Position numbers and translations under genes: made by a program | In this document: piece after piece, positions 37,587 to 45,981 of the stretch | Layout: each line of letters starts with the position of its first letter | Numbering within the stretch: position 1 is the first letter of the stretch | The notes under the pieces: generated by a model | Told to the model about the DNA's origin: nothing | The model's input: only the letters and a program-made list of their open reading frames with translations | The model's database searches: none | Origin: Phycisphaerales bacterium | Lineage (GTDB): Bacteria > Planctomycetota > Phycisphaerae > Sedimentisphaerales > Anaerobacaceae | Direction: 5' to 3' | Assembly (NCBI GenBank): GCA_030602885.1 | Contig: JAUVYV010000003.1 | Span: 1 to 64,000 of the forward strand | DNA length: 64,000 bases

Positions 37587-38684
37587 TTATTTAGACGCTG
37601 GTGCCGGCTGAACCATTGGATTCTGGGCGGCGGGGGCGTCAGGGATTGGCTCTTTGCCTGGGGGGTACACGATGTCGGCCTCAGCTTTTAGCTTTTCGAC
37701 ATAGCCCTTATAAAACTCAGTCTGCTTTTTCTGCGTTAACATCTGAGTTATCTTTTCTTTAGCCTCTTCAAAAGGTGTGCTGCCCGCCTGAGTTTTCTCT
37801 GTGACCTTTATGATGTGATATCCAAACTGAGTTTCGACTACGTCACTGACCTGGCCCGGTTCGAGTGCGAAAGCGGCATCTTCGAATGCTTTGACCATTT
37901 GCCCTCTTTTGAAGAGCCCGAGGTCGCCGCCTTTTGAGCTGGATGGGCAGTCGGAATGCTCTTTAGCGAGGGCGGCGAAATCGCCCCCGTCTTTGACCTG
38001 CTTTAAGAGGTCTTCGGCCTTGGCTCTGGCTTTTTGCTTATCTTCGTCTGAAGCAGAGCGGTCGGTTTTTATCAGGATGTGGCTTGCCTTGACCTGTTCG
38101 GGGGTTTCGGACTGTTTTTTATTCTGCTCATAATATTCTTTAGCCTCTGCTTCGTTGACATCGATTTTTCCGGCCCACTGTGTTTTCATGAACATTTCGT
38201 ACCGGAGGCCTTTTTTGATTTGCTCTTTTACCTGGTTGAAGTCTTGTCCCTGGGCCTGCATCATCCCTTTAATTTTTTCGACGGTGGAGCCCTGTTGAGC
38301 GGCGATTTCTTTGAGCTTATCGTCCACATCCTTGTTGGTGACATTTATGCCAGCCTGCTTTACCTTTTCACTCAGAATTTTTTCGATAATCATACCCTCG
38401 AGGGCCTGTTTCTTAAGGCGTTTCTTCATTTGGTTGAGGTAGTTTGGCGCCATCTGTGAGCCCCATCTGTCGATTTGCGGTTTGATTCTGGCGTCAATAT
38501 CGGCTTCGGTGATAGCAGCGCCGTTGACAGTTACGGCGACTTCGGTTTTTTCGGAATCAGCCACGGCCTTGGAAGCGACTGCGGGCTGAGCAGCAGGCAT
38601 TTCGGGCTCTTCGGCGGCGAGGGCCAGGCCGCAGGCGGCGCAGAACGACAGAAACAGGGCCGAGATTTTCACCAAGTTGCTCAT
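37587..38684 (-). CDS. Exported SurA/PrsA-type parvulin peptidyl-prolyl isomerase
   Basis: A 365-residue protein. The start at 38684 (AAAGGAT upstream) opens a signal peptide ending GLALAAEE. A SurA-N-like chaperone region (NGAAITEADIDARIKPQI to about residue 190) precedes one parvulin domain (about 195-310): KASHILIK, LAKEHSDCPSSSKGGDLGLFKRGQMVKAFEDAAF, QFGYHIIKV. The tail is rich in Ala and Pro. Expected to assist folding of exported or outer-membrane proteins. Monocistronic and convergent with DUF4954. Confidence 0.9.
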   Translation of the reverse strand: MSNLVKISALFLSFCAACGLALAAEEPEMPAAQPAVASKAVADSEKTEVAVTVNGAAITEADIDARIKPQIDRWGSQMAPNYLNQMKKRLKKQALEGMIIEKILSEKVKQAGINVTNKDVDDKLKEIAAQQGSTVEKIKGMMQAQGQDFNQVKEQIKKGLRYEMFMKTQWAGKIDVNEAEAKEYYEQNKKQSETPEQVKASHILIKTDRSASDEDKQKARAKAEDLLKQVKDGGDFAALAKEHSDCPSSSKGGDLGLFKRGQMVKAFEDAAFALEPGQVSDVVETQFGYHIIKVTEKTQAGSTPFEEAKEKITQMLTQKKQTEFYKGYVEKLKAEADIVYPPGKEPIPDAPAAQNPMVQPAPASK

Positions 38685-38991
38685 AGGGTTATCCTTTCGC
38701 GGATTTAAGATGTTAAAAATTGTTAGAGGCATAGGCCAAAGGTTTAATATGTCAACAGACAGCGTTCAAGTCAATGCTTAACCGGCGGTGAAATGGTTTT
38801 TTCTTTGGACTTACGTTCGGTTTTATACCGCTATATCGGCCGGGCGGTTCGTCAAATTAAGGTTTTTAAGCTGAAAACGGGCAAAAAACAGTCGGCAGGC
38901 AAGGGGAGAATTTTTCACAAGAGGTTTTAGCGGCGGCCGGAGCGTCTGAGCGGTTCGCGGCGCAGCGGCCTGGATTCGGCAGAAAAGACAA
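38685..38991. other. Intergenic region with a candidate promoter for the isomerase
   Basis: On the minus strand a perfect TTGACA (38755-38750) stands 16 bases before a weak TATGCC (38733-38728), upstream of the isomerase gene. No gene, tRNA or repeat is recognised in the remaining 240 bases. Confidence 0.35.
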
Positions 38992-39020
38992 TTGCTGGCA
39001 GGGGCGGTCCGGCCTATGAT
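38992..39020 (+). promoter_or_regulatory. Sigma-70-type promoter of the second carbohydrate locus
   Basis: TTGCTG (38992-38997), 17 bases, TATGAT (39015-39020). The ATG of the first gene lies at 39029, eight bases after the -10 element, so the message would be essentially leaderless. No ribosome-binding site precedes that ATG, which agrees. Confidence 0.5.
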
Positions 39021-39028
39021 ACGGAGCT

Positions 39029-40282
39029 ATGAGGCCAAGAGAAAGGGTACAGGCGGCATTGGAACACAGGCGGGCAGACCGTGTTCCGGTGGATTTGGGC
39101 GGGACGTTCTGCTCGGGGGCGCATATCAGCGTTGTGACGGGGCTGCGCAAGGCGCTTGGTCTTGATGGGGGTCTTGTGCGGGTTTATGATCCGTATCAGA
39201 TGTTGGGTGAGATTGGGCCGGACCTGATTGAAGCGATGGAGCTTGACGTGGTGCTTTTGCCGGGGCCGAAGAATTTTTTCGGTATGGAGAACACCGGCTG
39301 GAAGAGGTGGCGGACGTTCGACGGAACGGAGGTGCTGGTGCCGGGGGCGTTCAATACCGAACCGGAGCCGAACGGGGACATACTCCAGTATCCCGAGGGA
39401 GACAGGTCTGCGCCGGCTTCGGCGAGGATGCCGAAAGGCGGATACTATTTCGACACGATTGTGCGGCAGGAGCCGATTGACGATTCGAAGCTGAATCCGG
39501 AAGATAATTTACAGGAGTTCGGGCCAATCAGCGATGAAGACCTGAAATACTTCGAGAGGCGGGCGGATGAGCTTTACAGCGGAACCGGCCTTGCGATTGC
39601 CAGCGGCATCGGCGGGACGGCGTTCGGGGATATTGCGCTTGTGCCGGCACCGTTCCTGAAGCACCCCAAAGGTATCCGTGACATCGAGGAATGGTATATC
39701 AGCACGGTGACACGGAGGGACTACATAAGCGAAGTATTTGCCGGACAGGCGGATATTGCGATTGAGAATTTGAAGCGGTTTTACCAGGCGGTCGGGGACA
39801 AGATACAGTTAATCTGGATGGACGGGACGGACCTTGCGAGTCAGAATTCACTGTTCTGCAGCCCGGATGGGTACAAGGAGCTTTATCTGCCGCACGCGAA
39901 GAAGCTAAACGACTGGATACACGCCAATACGGGCTGGAAGACGATTAAGCACTGCTGTGGGGGGTGCGAGTCGCTGATAGACGGATTTATTGAAGCGGGT
40001 TATGATGTTCTGAATCCGGTTCAGTGTTCGGCGAGGGGGATGGAGCCGGAGGGACTCGTGGACAAGTACGGTGACAAGATTGTCTTCTGGGGCGGCGGGG
40101 TGGATACACAGAAGACACTTCCGTTCGGGACACCTGATGAGGTGGAGAGGGAGGTGAAAGAGCGGGTTGAGATTTTCAGCCAAAAGAACGGCTATGTGTT
40201 TAACAACATTCATAACATCCAGTGCAAGACGCCGGTTGATAACGTGCTGGCAATGTACAGGGCGCTGGGCAGGGATGTCTGA
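39029..40282 (+). CDS. Uroporphyrinogen decarboxylase (URO-D) family protein
   Basis: A 417-residue URO-D-fold protein (MRPRERVQAALEHRRADRVPVDLGG at the start). The C-terminal half holds HCCGGCESLIDGFIEAGYDVLNPVQ and FWGGGVDTQ, as in the corrinoid methyltransferase branch (MtaA/CmuA-like) rather than HemE. The His/Cys cluster HCCGGC may bind zinc. In planctomycetes such proteins are common next to glycoside hydrolases; their role there is not settled. First gene of a six-gene plus-strand cluster, 16 bases before the GH2 gene. Confidence 0.8.
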   Translation: MRPRERVQAALEHRRADRVPVDLGGTFCSGAHISVVTGLRKALGLDGGLVRVYDPYQMLGEIGPDLIEAMELDVVLLPGPKNFFGMENTGWKRWRTFDGTEVLVPGAFNTEPEPNGDILQYPEGDRSAPASARMPKGGYYFDTIVRQEPIDDSKLNPEDNLQEFGPISDEDLKYFERRADELYSGTGLAIASGIGGTAFGDIALVPAPFLKHPKGIRDIEEWYISTVTRRDYISEVFAGQADIAIENLKRFYQAVGDKIQLIWMDGTDLASQNSLFCSPDGYKELYLPHAKKLNDWIHANTGWKTIKHCCGGCESLIDGFIEAGYDVLNPVQCSARGMEPEGLVDKYGDKIVFWGGGVDTQKTLPFGTPDEVEREVKERVEIFSQKNGYVFNNIHNIQCKTPVDNVLAMYRALGRDV

Positions 40283-40298
40283 AGTTGAGGGAAGTACA

Positions 40299-42566
40299 AT
40301 GGGAAAAAAAGTAAGCCTTTGGTGTGTTGTGACGGTAGCGGCTTCACTTGCGGCGTTTGGGGCGGTTTGTGGGGCTGTTGAGCTGAGGTACACGATGAAT
40401 CTTAACGGCAGATGGGAGTTTGAGCAGACGAAGACGGCATTTCCGCCGGAGAGATTTAGTCGTACGATTCCTGTGCCGGGGCTGATTGGGTTAGCACGGC
40501 CTAAGTTGGGTGATTATGACAAGCTATTTAGAAGGCCTGAGGCAGTCGAGCACACAGAGCAGTATGATTTGCTCGAGTCGAAGCTGGAGCCGAAGTACAA
40601 CTGGTATCGGCGAGAAATCAAGGTTCCCAAGGGTCTGGATGGGAGAGAGGCGGTCCTCACAATTCTCAAGAGCAAGTATGTCACGACGGTTTATGTCAAC
40701 GGGATCGATGTGGGAACATCGATGGCGTGTTATACGCCGATAGATGTAGTTGTTACCGGCGCACTGAAGTTTGGCAAAGGAAATGAAATTCTGATTCGGG
40801 TTGGGGATCGGTTGTGGCTTCCGAGTGCGGCGGCGGGCAGTACGGACAAGGAGAAGGTCAACTATATTTCAGGGATATGGGATGACGTGTACCTGTCGTT
40901 CACGGGTAAGCAACGGCTGCATCGGGTGCTCATGCTGCCGGATGCCAAGGGCAGGAAGGCGACGGCGAAGGTACTGGTGCGGAGCTTCCATTCTGCACAG
41001 ACACTGTACGGCGGGCAGATGCAGGACGTGAGCAAGATAGAGGTGACGGTAAAGGAAAAGAAAAGCGGCAAGGTTGTTAAGGCAGTCGGCAGGCAGTTCT
41101 CGGCGAAGCGGGACAACCTTACACAGATTGCGCTTAAGATACCGGTGGTCGGTGCTCATCTGTGGAGTCCAGATGAGCCGTTTCTTTATACAGCAGAGGT
41201 GAAGCTTTATGACGGACAAAAGCTGAGTGACAGTACGGAAGTGAATTTCGGGATGCGTGACTTCGGGCGTAACGGCAAACATTTCACTTTGAACGGCAGG
41301 AAGATTCTGCTGCGGGGGACAAACATTACGCTGCACCGGTTTTTCGAGGACCCGGACTGCCAGGGATTGCCGTGGGACCGCGAGTGGGTTACGAGACTAT
41401 TGCACGAGATACCGAAGCAGTTGAATTGGAATGCGATGCGGGTGTGCGTCGGGATAGCGCCGAAGATGTGGTACGATATTGCGGACGAATCGGGGCTGTT
41501 GCTGCAGAACGAATGGCTTTACTGGCAAACGCACGGGTGGGACGAGGAAATCAAAAGGGAATATACCGACTGGGTGTGGGCGGACGGCAGCCATCCGAGC
41601 ATTGCTATATGGGATGCAATCAATGAGAACTGGGACTCGTATATCGGCAATGTGTTAATACCCGAGCTGAAGGAGCTGGACCCGACGCGGATATGGGATG
41701 CGGGTTATATGACTTCTTCGGATATGGCGCTGGACGAGATGGACGAGCCGCACCCGTATATGGTCTGGGGCGGGAAGGAGAACTTTGCAAAGTATATGAA
41801 CGCCCATCCGTATCCGTTGGGTGATTTGCAGTACCGGCCGGAACGGCTGAGGACGGCAATCGGCTCAAGCGCCGCACAGCTTGTCAACGAGTACGGCTGG
41901 ATATGGCTCTGGCGAGACGGCAGGCCGGCGAAGCTGACGGTGAACAATTACGGGTATTATCTCGGCGCCGGCGCAACGGCGCAGCAGCGAAGACGGCTTC
42001 AGGCGTACTGGCTGCAGTGCCAGACGGAGTGGCTTCGCAGTGAGCGGTCGTTGGCCGGCGTGCTGGCATTCTGCTATTTGACGAACAATTACGGTTTTAC
42101 GGGCGACTGGTTTGTCGGCGACATCGCCGATTTGCAGCCGGGGCCGACGCTTGAGTGGTTCAGCAACTGCTTTGCGCCGGCGGCGGTTTTTATCGACCTT
42201 GTCGATGAGCGATATACGAAATATGTGAAGCCGCACAGGCCGGGTGAGGAGTTGACGTTTAACCTTGTGGGTGTCAACGACTATGGACGAGAGGTCGCCG
42301 GCGAGGTGGTGGTTCGGCTGCTGGACGAGCTGGGCAGGCCGGCGGGCGGCACAAGTGCGCCGATAGTTATCGATGCGTACGGCAGGCGGGTTGTGCCGGT
42401 GAGTGTTAAGCTGCCGGGGCAGGCGGGCGGTTATCTATTACTGGCCGAGCTCACAGCCCAAATTAACAGACAGCCGTCCACCGTAATTAGCAGGCGCTAT
42501 ATTAAGGTGGGCGAGCAGGACAAATACAGGTTTTATGAATATGAGCCGGAACCGTTGGAGGATTAG
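40299..42566 (+). CDS. Exported GH2-family glycoside hydrolase
   Basis: A 755-residue protein with a signal peptide (VSLWCVVTVAASLAAFGAVCG). Domains: GH2 sugar-binding (LNGRWEFEQ; YNWYRREIKVPKGLDGREAVLTI; VNGIDVGTS), an immunoglobulin-like domain, then a barrel with NGRKILLRGTNITLHRF and the acid/base motif DAINENWD near residue 440. The start at 40299 follows GAGGGAAG. The specificity cannot be told from motifs; beta-galactosidase, beta-glucuronidase or beta-mannosidase are all possible. Two bases separate it from the sulfatase, so the pair probably act on the same sulfated glycan. Confidence 0.82.
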   Translation: MGKKVSLWCVVTVAASLAAFGAVCGAVELRYTMNLNGRWEFEQTKTAFPPERFSRTIPVPGLIGLARPKLGDYDKLFRRPEAVEHTEQYDLLESKLEPKYNWYRREIKVPKGLDGREAVLTILKSKYVTTVYVNGIDVGTSMACYTPIDVVVTGALKFGKGNEILIRVGDRLWLPSAAAGSTDKEKVNYISGIWDDVYLSFTGKQRLHRVLMLPDAKGRKATAKVLVRSFHSAQTLYGGQMQDVSKIEVTVKEKKSGKVVKAVGRQFSAKRDNLTQIALKIPVVGAHLWSPDEPFLYTAEVKLYDGQKLSDSTEVNFGMRDFGRNGKHFTLNGRKILLRGTNITLHRFFEDPDCQGLPWDREWVTRLLHEIPKQLNWNAMRVCVGIAPKMWYDIADESGLLLQNEWLYWQTHGWDEEIKREYTDWVWADGSHPSIAIWDAINENWDSYIGNVLIPELKELDPTRIWDAGYMTSSDMALDEMDEPHPYMVWGGKENFAKYMNAHPYPLGDLQYRPERLRTAIGSSAAQLVNEYGWIWLWRDGRPAKLTVNNYGYYLGAGATAQQRRRLQAYWLQCQTEWLRSERSLAGVLAFCYLTNNYGFTGDWFVGDIADLQPGPTLEWFSNCFAPAAVFIDLVDERYTKYVKPHRPGEELTFNLVGVNDYGREVAGEVVVRLLDELGRPAGGTSAPIVIDAYGRRVVPVSVKLPGQAGGYLLLAELTAQINRQPSTVISRRYIKVGEQDKYRFYEYEPEPLED

Positions 42567-42568
42567 CA

Positions 42569-44470
42569 ATGCGAAGGCGTGAGTTTCTAAAGAGTGCGGG
42601 GACGTTTGCATCGGGACTGGCGTTCGGGCAGATTGCACAGGCGGCTAAGAGCGGCAGCGACAGGCCGAACATATTGTGGATTACGTGCGAGGATATCTGC
42701 CCGTATCTCGGCTGTTACGGGGATGTCGAGGCGACGACTCCCAATCTTGACAAGCTGGCAGGGGCGGGCATGCTTTATACGAACGCCTATTCGACGGCGC
42801 CGGTCTGTGCGCCGGTGAGGTCGTGTCTTATTACGGGGGTCTATGCGACGAGTATGGGCACACAGCACCTGAGAAGCCACGTGGAACTTCCCTCGCATAT
42901 CAAGTGCTTCACGCAGTATCTGCGTGAGGCCGGGTATTATTGCACGAATAACGACAAGAAGGATTACAACTTCACTGATGTGGGTGCGTGGGATGAATCA
43001 AGCAAGGAGGCACACTGGCGAAAGCGAAAGCCGGGCCAGCCGTTCTTCAGCGTCTTCAATTTTGAATCGACCCATCAGGGTAAAATTAACGGCAGCGACG
43101 AGGAGTTTTTCGCAAAGTACCGCTCGAAATTAAGGCCCGACGAGCGGCACAGGCCGGAGGATATTACCCTGCCGCCCTATTATCCCGATACGCCTGTCGC
43201 GCGCAAGATATGGGCGAGGTACTACGATTTGATTACGTATATGGACCACGAGGTCGGGGATTTGTTAGGCCAACTCGAGGCGGACGGGCTGAGCGAGGAT
43301 ACGATTGTGTTCTTTTTTGCCGACCACGGGATGGGTCTGCCGCGGTTCAAGCGGACGCTTTACGATTCGGGACTTCACGTACCGTTAATTGTGAAATTTC
43401 CGAAGAGGTTCGCGTCTCTGTCGCCGGCGGCGGGGCAGAGAATCGACCGGCTGGTTAGTTTCGTTGATTTTGCGCCGACGATACTGAGTATCCTTGGTTT
43501 GGCGATACCTGAATATATGCAGGGGCGGGCGTTTCTCGGCCCGGCTGCGGGGGCGGGGCATGAGTATATTTTCGGTACGGCCAGCCGGGTCGATGAGGCA
43601 TACGAGATGAGCCGGTGCGTGCGGGACAAACGTTACAAGTACATCCGCAATTATATGCCGCACTTGCCGTACTTTCCGCCGAGCGAGTATCCCGACCGCG
43701 CGGAGATTATGCAGGAGCTTAGGCGGGCAGCAAAATCGGGGCCGATGACGGCGGTACAGCAACAGTACTGGCGGGCGGACAAGCCGCTCGAGGAGCTTTA
43801 CGATACGCAGAGCGACCAGTATGAGATTCACAATCTGGTGGATTCGGCGAGTTACCGCAGCGTCCTTGTTCGGCTTCGCAAACGCCTTCGGAAATGGATG
43901 TTAGATACGCGGGACATCGGTCTGTTGCCGGAGGCGGAGATGCACATTCGCAGCGAAGGTTCAACTCCATACGAAATCGCCCGCGATGCGGGGAAATATC
44001 CGCTGGAAAGGATTTTGTCGGCTGCCGAGCTTGTCGGGCGGGGTGAGGACAAGATAGACGAGATGGAAAAGATGCTCGGCGACAGTGACGGGGCGGCGAG
44101 ATACTGGGCTGCTGTGGCGCTGGGTGCGCTCGGCGGCAAGGCGGCGTCGGCAGCGGATGCTCTGAGCAATGCCCTTGACGATAGCTGCCCGAATGTCCGG
44201 TTTGCGGCGGCCGGGGCGTTGTGCCGGCTCAATATGTGTGATGGGGCGCTGGCTGTGCTGGCTGAGGGGTTGGAGGAGAAACAAGAGGAGACGGTGCTGG
44301 CCGCGGCCCGCGAAATCCAGTGGGCCGGCGACAGGGCATGTTCAATTGTGCCGCAGATAAAGGCGGCACAGGCGCGCTGTCGAAAACCGGACGGTACATA
44401 CAAGAACCAGAACCACGCGTGGTTTATCGACTGGGCACTAAAGTACGCGTTGCAGAATTGTGAACGTTAA
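42569..44470 (+). CDS. Tat-exported sulfatase with C-terminal HEAT repeats
   Basis: A 633-residue type I sulfatase. A twin-arginine-like signal (MRRREFLKSAGTFASGLAFG) precedes PNILWITCEDICPYLGCYGD and the formylglycine motif CAPVR, with Cys at residue 80 as the residue to be oxidised. FFFADHGMGLPR gives further metal ligands. Residues about 515-620 form HEAT-like repeats (DGAARYWAAVALGALG; CPNVRFAAAGALCRL). It is similar to heparan N-sulfatase-like planctomycete enzymes. It removes sulfate from an external glycan and needs a formylglycine-generating or anSME enzyme, not encoded in this window. Confidence 0.92.
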   Translation: MRRREFLKSAGTFASGLAFGQIAQAAKSGSDRPNILWITCEDICPYLGCYGDVEATTPNLDKLAGAGMLYTNAYSTAPVCAPVRSCLITGVYATSMGTQHLRSHVELPSHIKCFTQYLREAGYYCTNNDKKDYNFTDVGAWDESSKEAHWRKRKPGQPFFSVFNFESTHQGKINGSDEEFFAKYRSKLRPDERHRPEDITLPPYYPDTPVARKIWARYYDLITYMDHEVGDLLGQLEADGLSEDTIVFFFADHGMGLPRFKRTLYDSGLHVPLIVKFPKRFASLSPAAGQRIDRLVSFVDFAPTILSILGLAIPEYMQGRAFLGPAAGAGHEYIFGTASRVDEAYEMSRCVRDKRYKYIRNYMPHLPYFPPSEYPDRAEIMQELRRAAKSGPMTAVQQQYWRADKPLEELYDTQSDQYEIHNLVDSASYRSVLVRLRKRLRKWMLDTRDIGLLPEAEMHIRSEGSTPYEIARDAGKYPLERILSAAELVGRGEDKIDEMEKMLGDSDGAARYWAAVALGALGGKAASAADALSNALDDSCPNVRFAAAGALCRLNMCDGALAVLAEGLEEKQEETVLAAAREIQWAGDRACSIVPQIKAAQARCRKPDGTYKNQNHAWFIDWALKYALQNCER

Positions 44471-44488
44471 AGTGAAAGGGAGTGTGAT

Positions 44489-45880
44489 TTGGAAGACAGT
44501 AACATTGTAAGTTCGCAGAGGGGCAGTATTGTTTACGTATCGCTGGTTTGCGCTGTGGCGGCGTTGGGGGGACTGCTATTCGGGTACGATACGGGTGTGA
44601 TTTCGGGTGCGATAGGGCCTTTGGAGGTAAGGTTTGACCTGAACCCGAAGATGGTCGGCTGGGCGGCATCGTGCGCTTTAGTTGGGTGCATATTTGGAGC
44701 GGCCTTTGCGGGTACGGTAAGCGACCGGATGGGGCGCAAGAAGGTCCTGATAATATCGGCAGTTCTATTTCTTGTCTCGGCTGTGGGTACTGCGCTGCCG
44801 AGGAATCTCGTTGAGTTCATTATTTTTCGGTTTCTCGGCGGCCTGGGTGTGGGGGCGGCGTCGATGATAAGTCCTATGTATATAGCGGAAATCAGCCCGG
44901 CGCGGATTCGCGGGCGGATGGTTTCAGTCAATCAGTTGGCAATCGTTTCCGGATTTCTGGTCGTGTACTTTGTGAACTACTTCATAGCCCTGGGGCAAAG
45001 CGAGGAGTGGATTGTGCAGACGGGCTGGCGGTGGATGTTCGGGTCGGAGTCGCTGCCGGCGCTTTTGCTGTTAGTGCTGGCGTTTTTTGTTCCGGAGAGT
45101 CCTCGCTGGCTGACAAAACAAGGTAGAGAGGACGAAGCGACAGGCATTCTTACGAAAGTCAACGGTCCCGAGCATGCGCAGAGAGAGATGACAGCAATCA
45201 AAGATGCACTTGCACATGAAAGCGGTTCGATTCTGCAGTTGTTTCAGCCGGGAATGAGAATCGCTTTGGCGATTGGTATTGTCCTTGCGATTTTGCAGCA
45301 GGTGACGGGTATAAATGCGGTTCTGTATTATGCTCCTGAGATTTTCAAGAACATAGGGGCAGGGACAGAGTCGGCGCTGCTTCAGACGGTCATCGTCGGG
45401 GTGGTCAACGCCGGTTTTACAGTCGTGGCGATATGGGCGGTTGATACGCTTGGGCGCAGGCCGCTGATGCTGATTGGAGCAAGCGGGATGGGGGTGGCAC
45501 TTGCGACCATCGGTCTTGCGTTTTATTTCAATCAGCAGGGTATCTGGGTTCTGATCGCGGTGCTTGTGTACATAGCGTGCTTTGCGTCTTCGATGGGGCC
45601 GGTGTTCTGGGTGATTGCCTCTGAGATATTCCCGACGCGGATTCGGGGCAGAGCGATGTCAATCGCGACGGTGGCTATCTGGGTATCGTGCTATTTAGTT
45701 TCGCAGACCTTTCCGATGATGGACAAGAACGAGTGGCTGGTAGAGAGATTTAATCACGGGTTTTCGTTCTGGCTTTATGGAGTGTTCTGCGTGGTGACGG
45801 TACTTTTTGTCACTGCGTTCTTACCTGAGACGAAGGGCAAGACGCTTGAGGAGATTGAAAGCAGCTGGATGCAACGGTAG
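44489..45880 (+). CDS. Sugar-porter family MFS transporter
   Basis: A 463-residue twelve-helix sugar porter. Signature motifs: LLFGYDTGVISGA in helix 1, DRMGRKK, RFLGGLGVGAASMISPMYIAEISPARIRGRMVS, PESPRWL, and the C-terminal PETKGKTLEEIE. It starts at TTG with AAAGGGAG upstream. It imports monosaccharides by proton symport. It follows the sulfatase by 18 bases and presumably takes up the sugar freed by the exported hydrolases. Confidence 0.92.
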   Translation: MEDSNIVSSQRGSIVYVSLVCAVAALGGLLFGYDTGVISGAIGPLEVRFDLNPKMVGWAASCALVGCIFGAAFAGTVSDRMGRKKVLIISAVLFLVSAVGTALPRNLVEFIIFRFLGGLGVGAASMISPMYIAEISPARIRGRMVSVNQLAIVSGFLVVYFVNYFIALGQSEEWIVQTGWRWMFGSESLPALLLLVLAFFVPESPRWLTKQGREDEATGILTKVNGPEHAQREMTAIKDALAHESGSILQLFQPGMRIALAIGIVLAILQQVTGINAVLYYAPEIFKNIGAGTESALLQTVIVGVVNAGFTVVAIWAVDTLGRRPLMLIGASGMGVALATIGLAFYFNQQGIWVLIAVLVYIACFASSMGPVFWVIASEIFPTRIRGRAMSIATVAIWVSCYLVSQTFPMMDKNEWLVERFNHGFSFWLYGVFCVVTVLFVTAFLPETKGKTLEEIESSWMQR

Positions 45881-45981
45881 TATTGATGAGAAAAGATGTC
45901 AAGGCGAATGAATCGGGCAAGAGACAAACGAGTCGATGTTAATTGAGCCACACCCGATTTAGTAAACCGAAAGGGGGCGTT

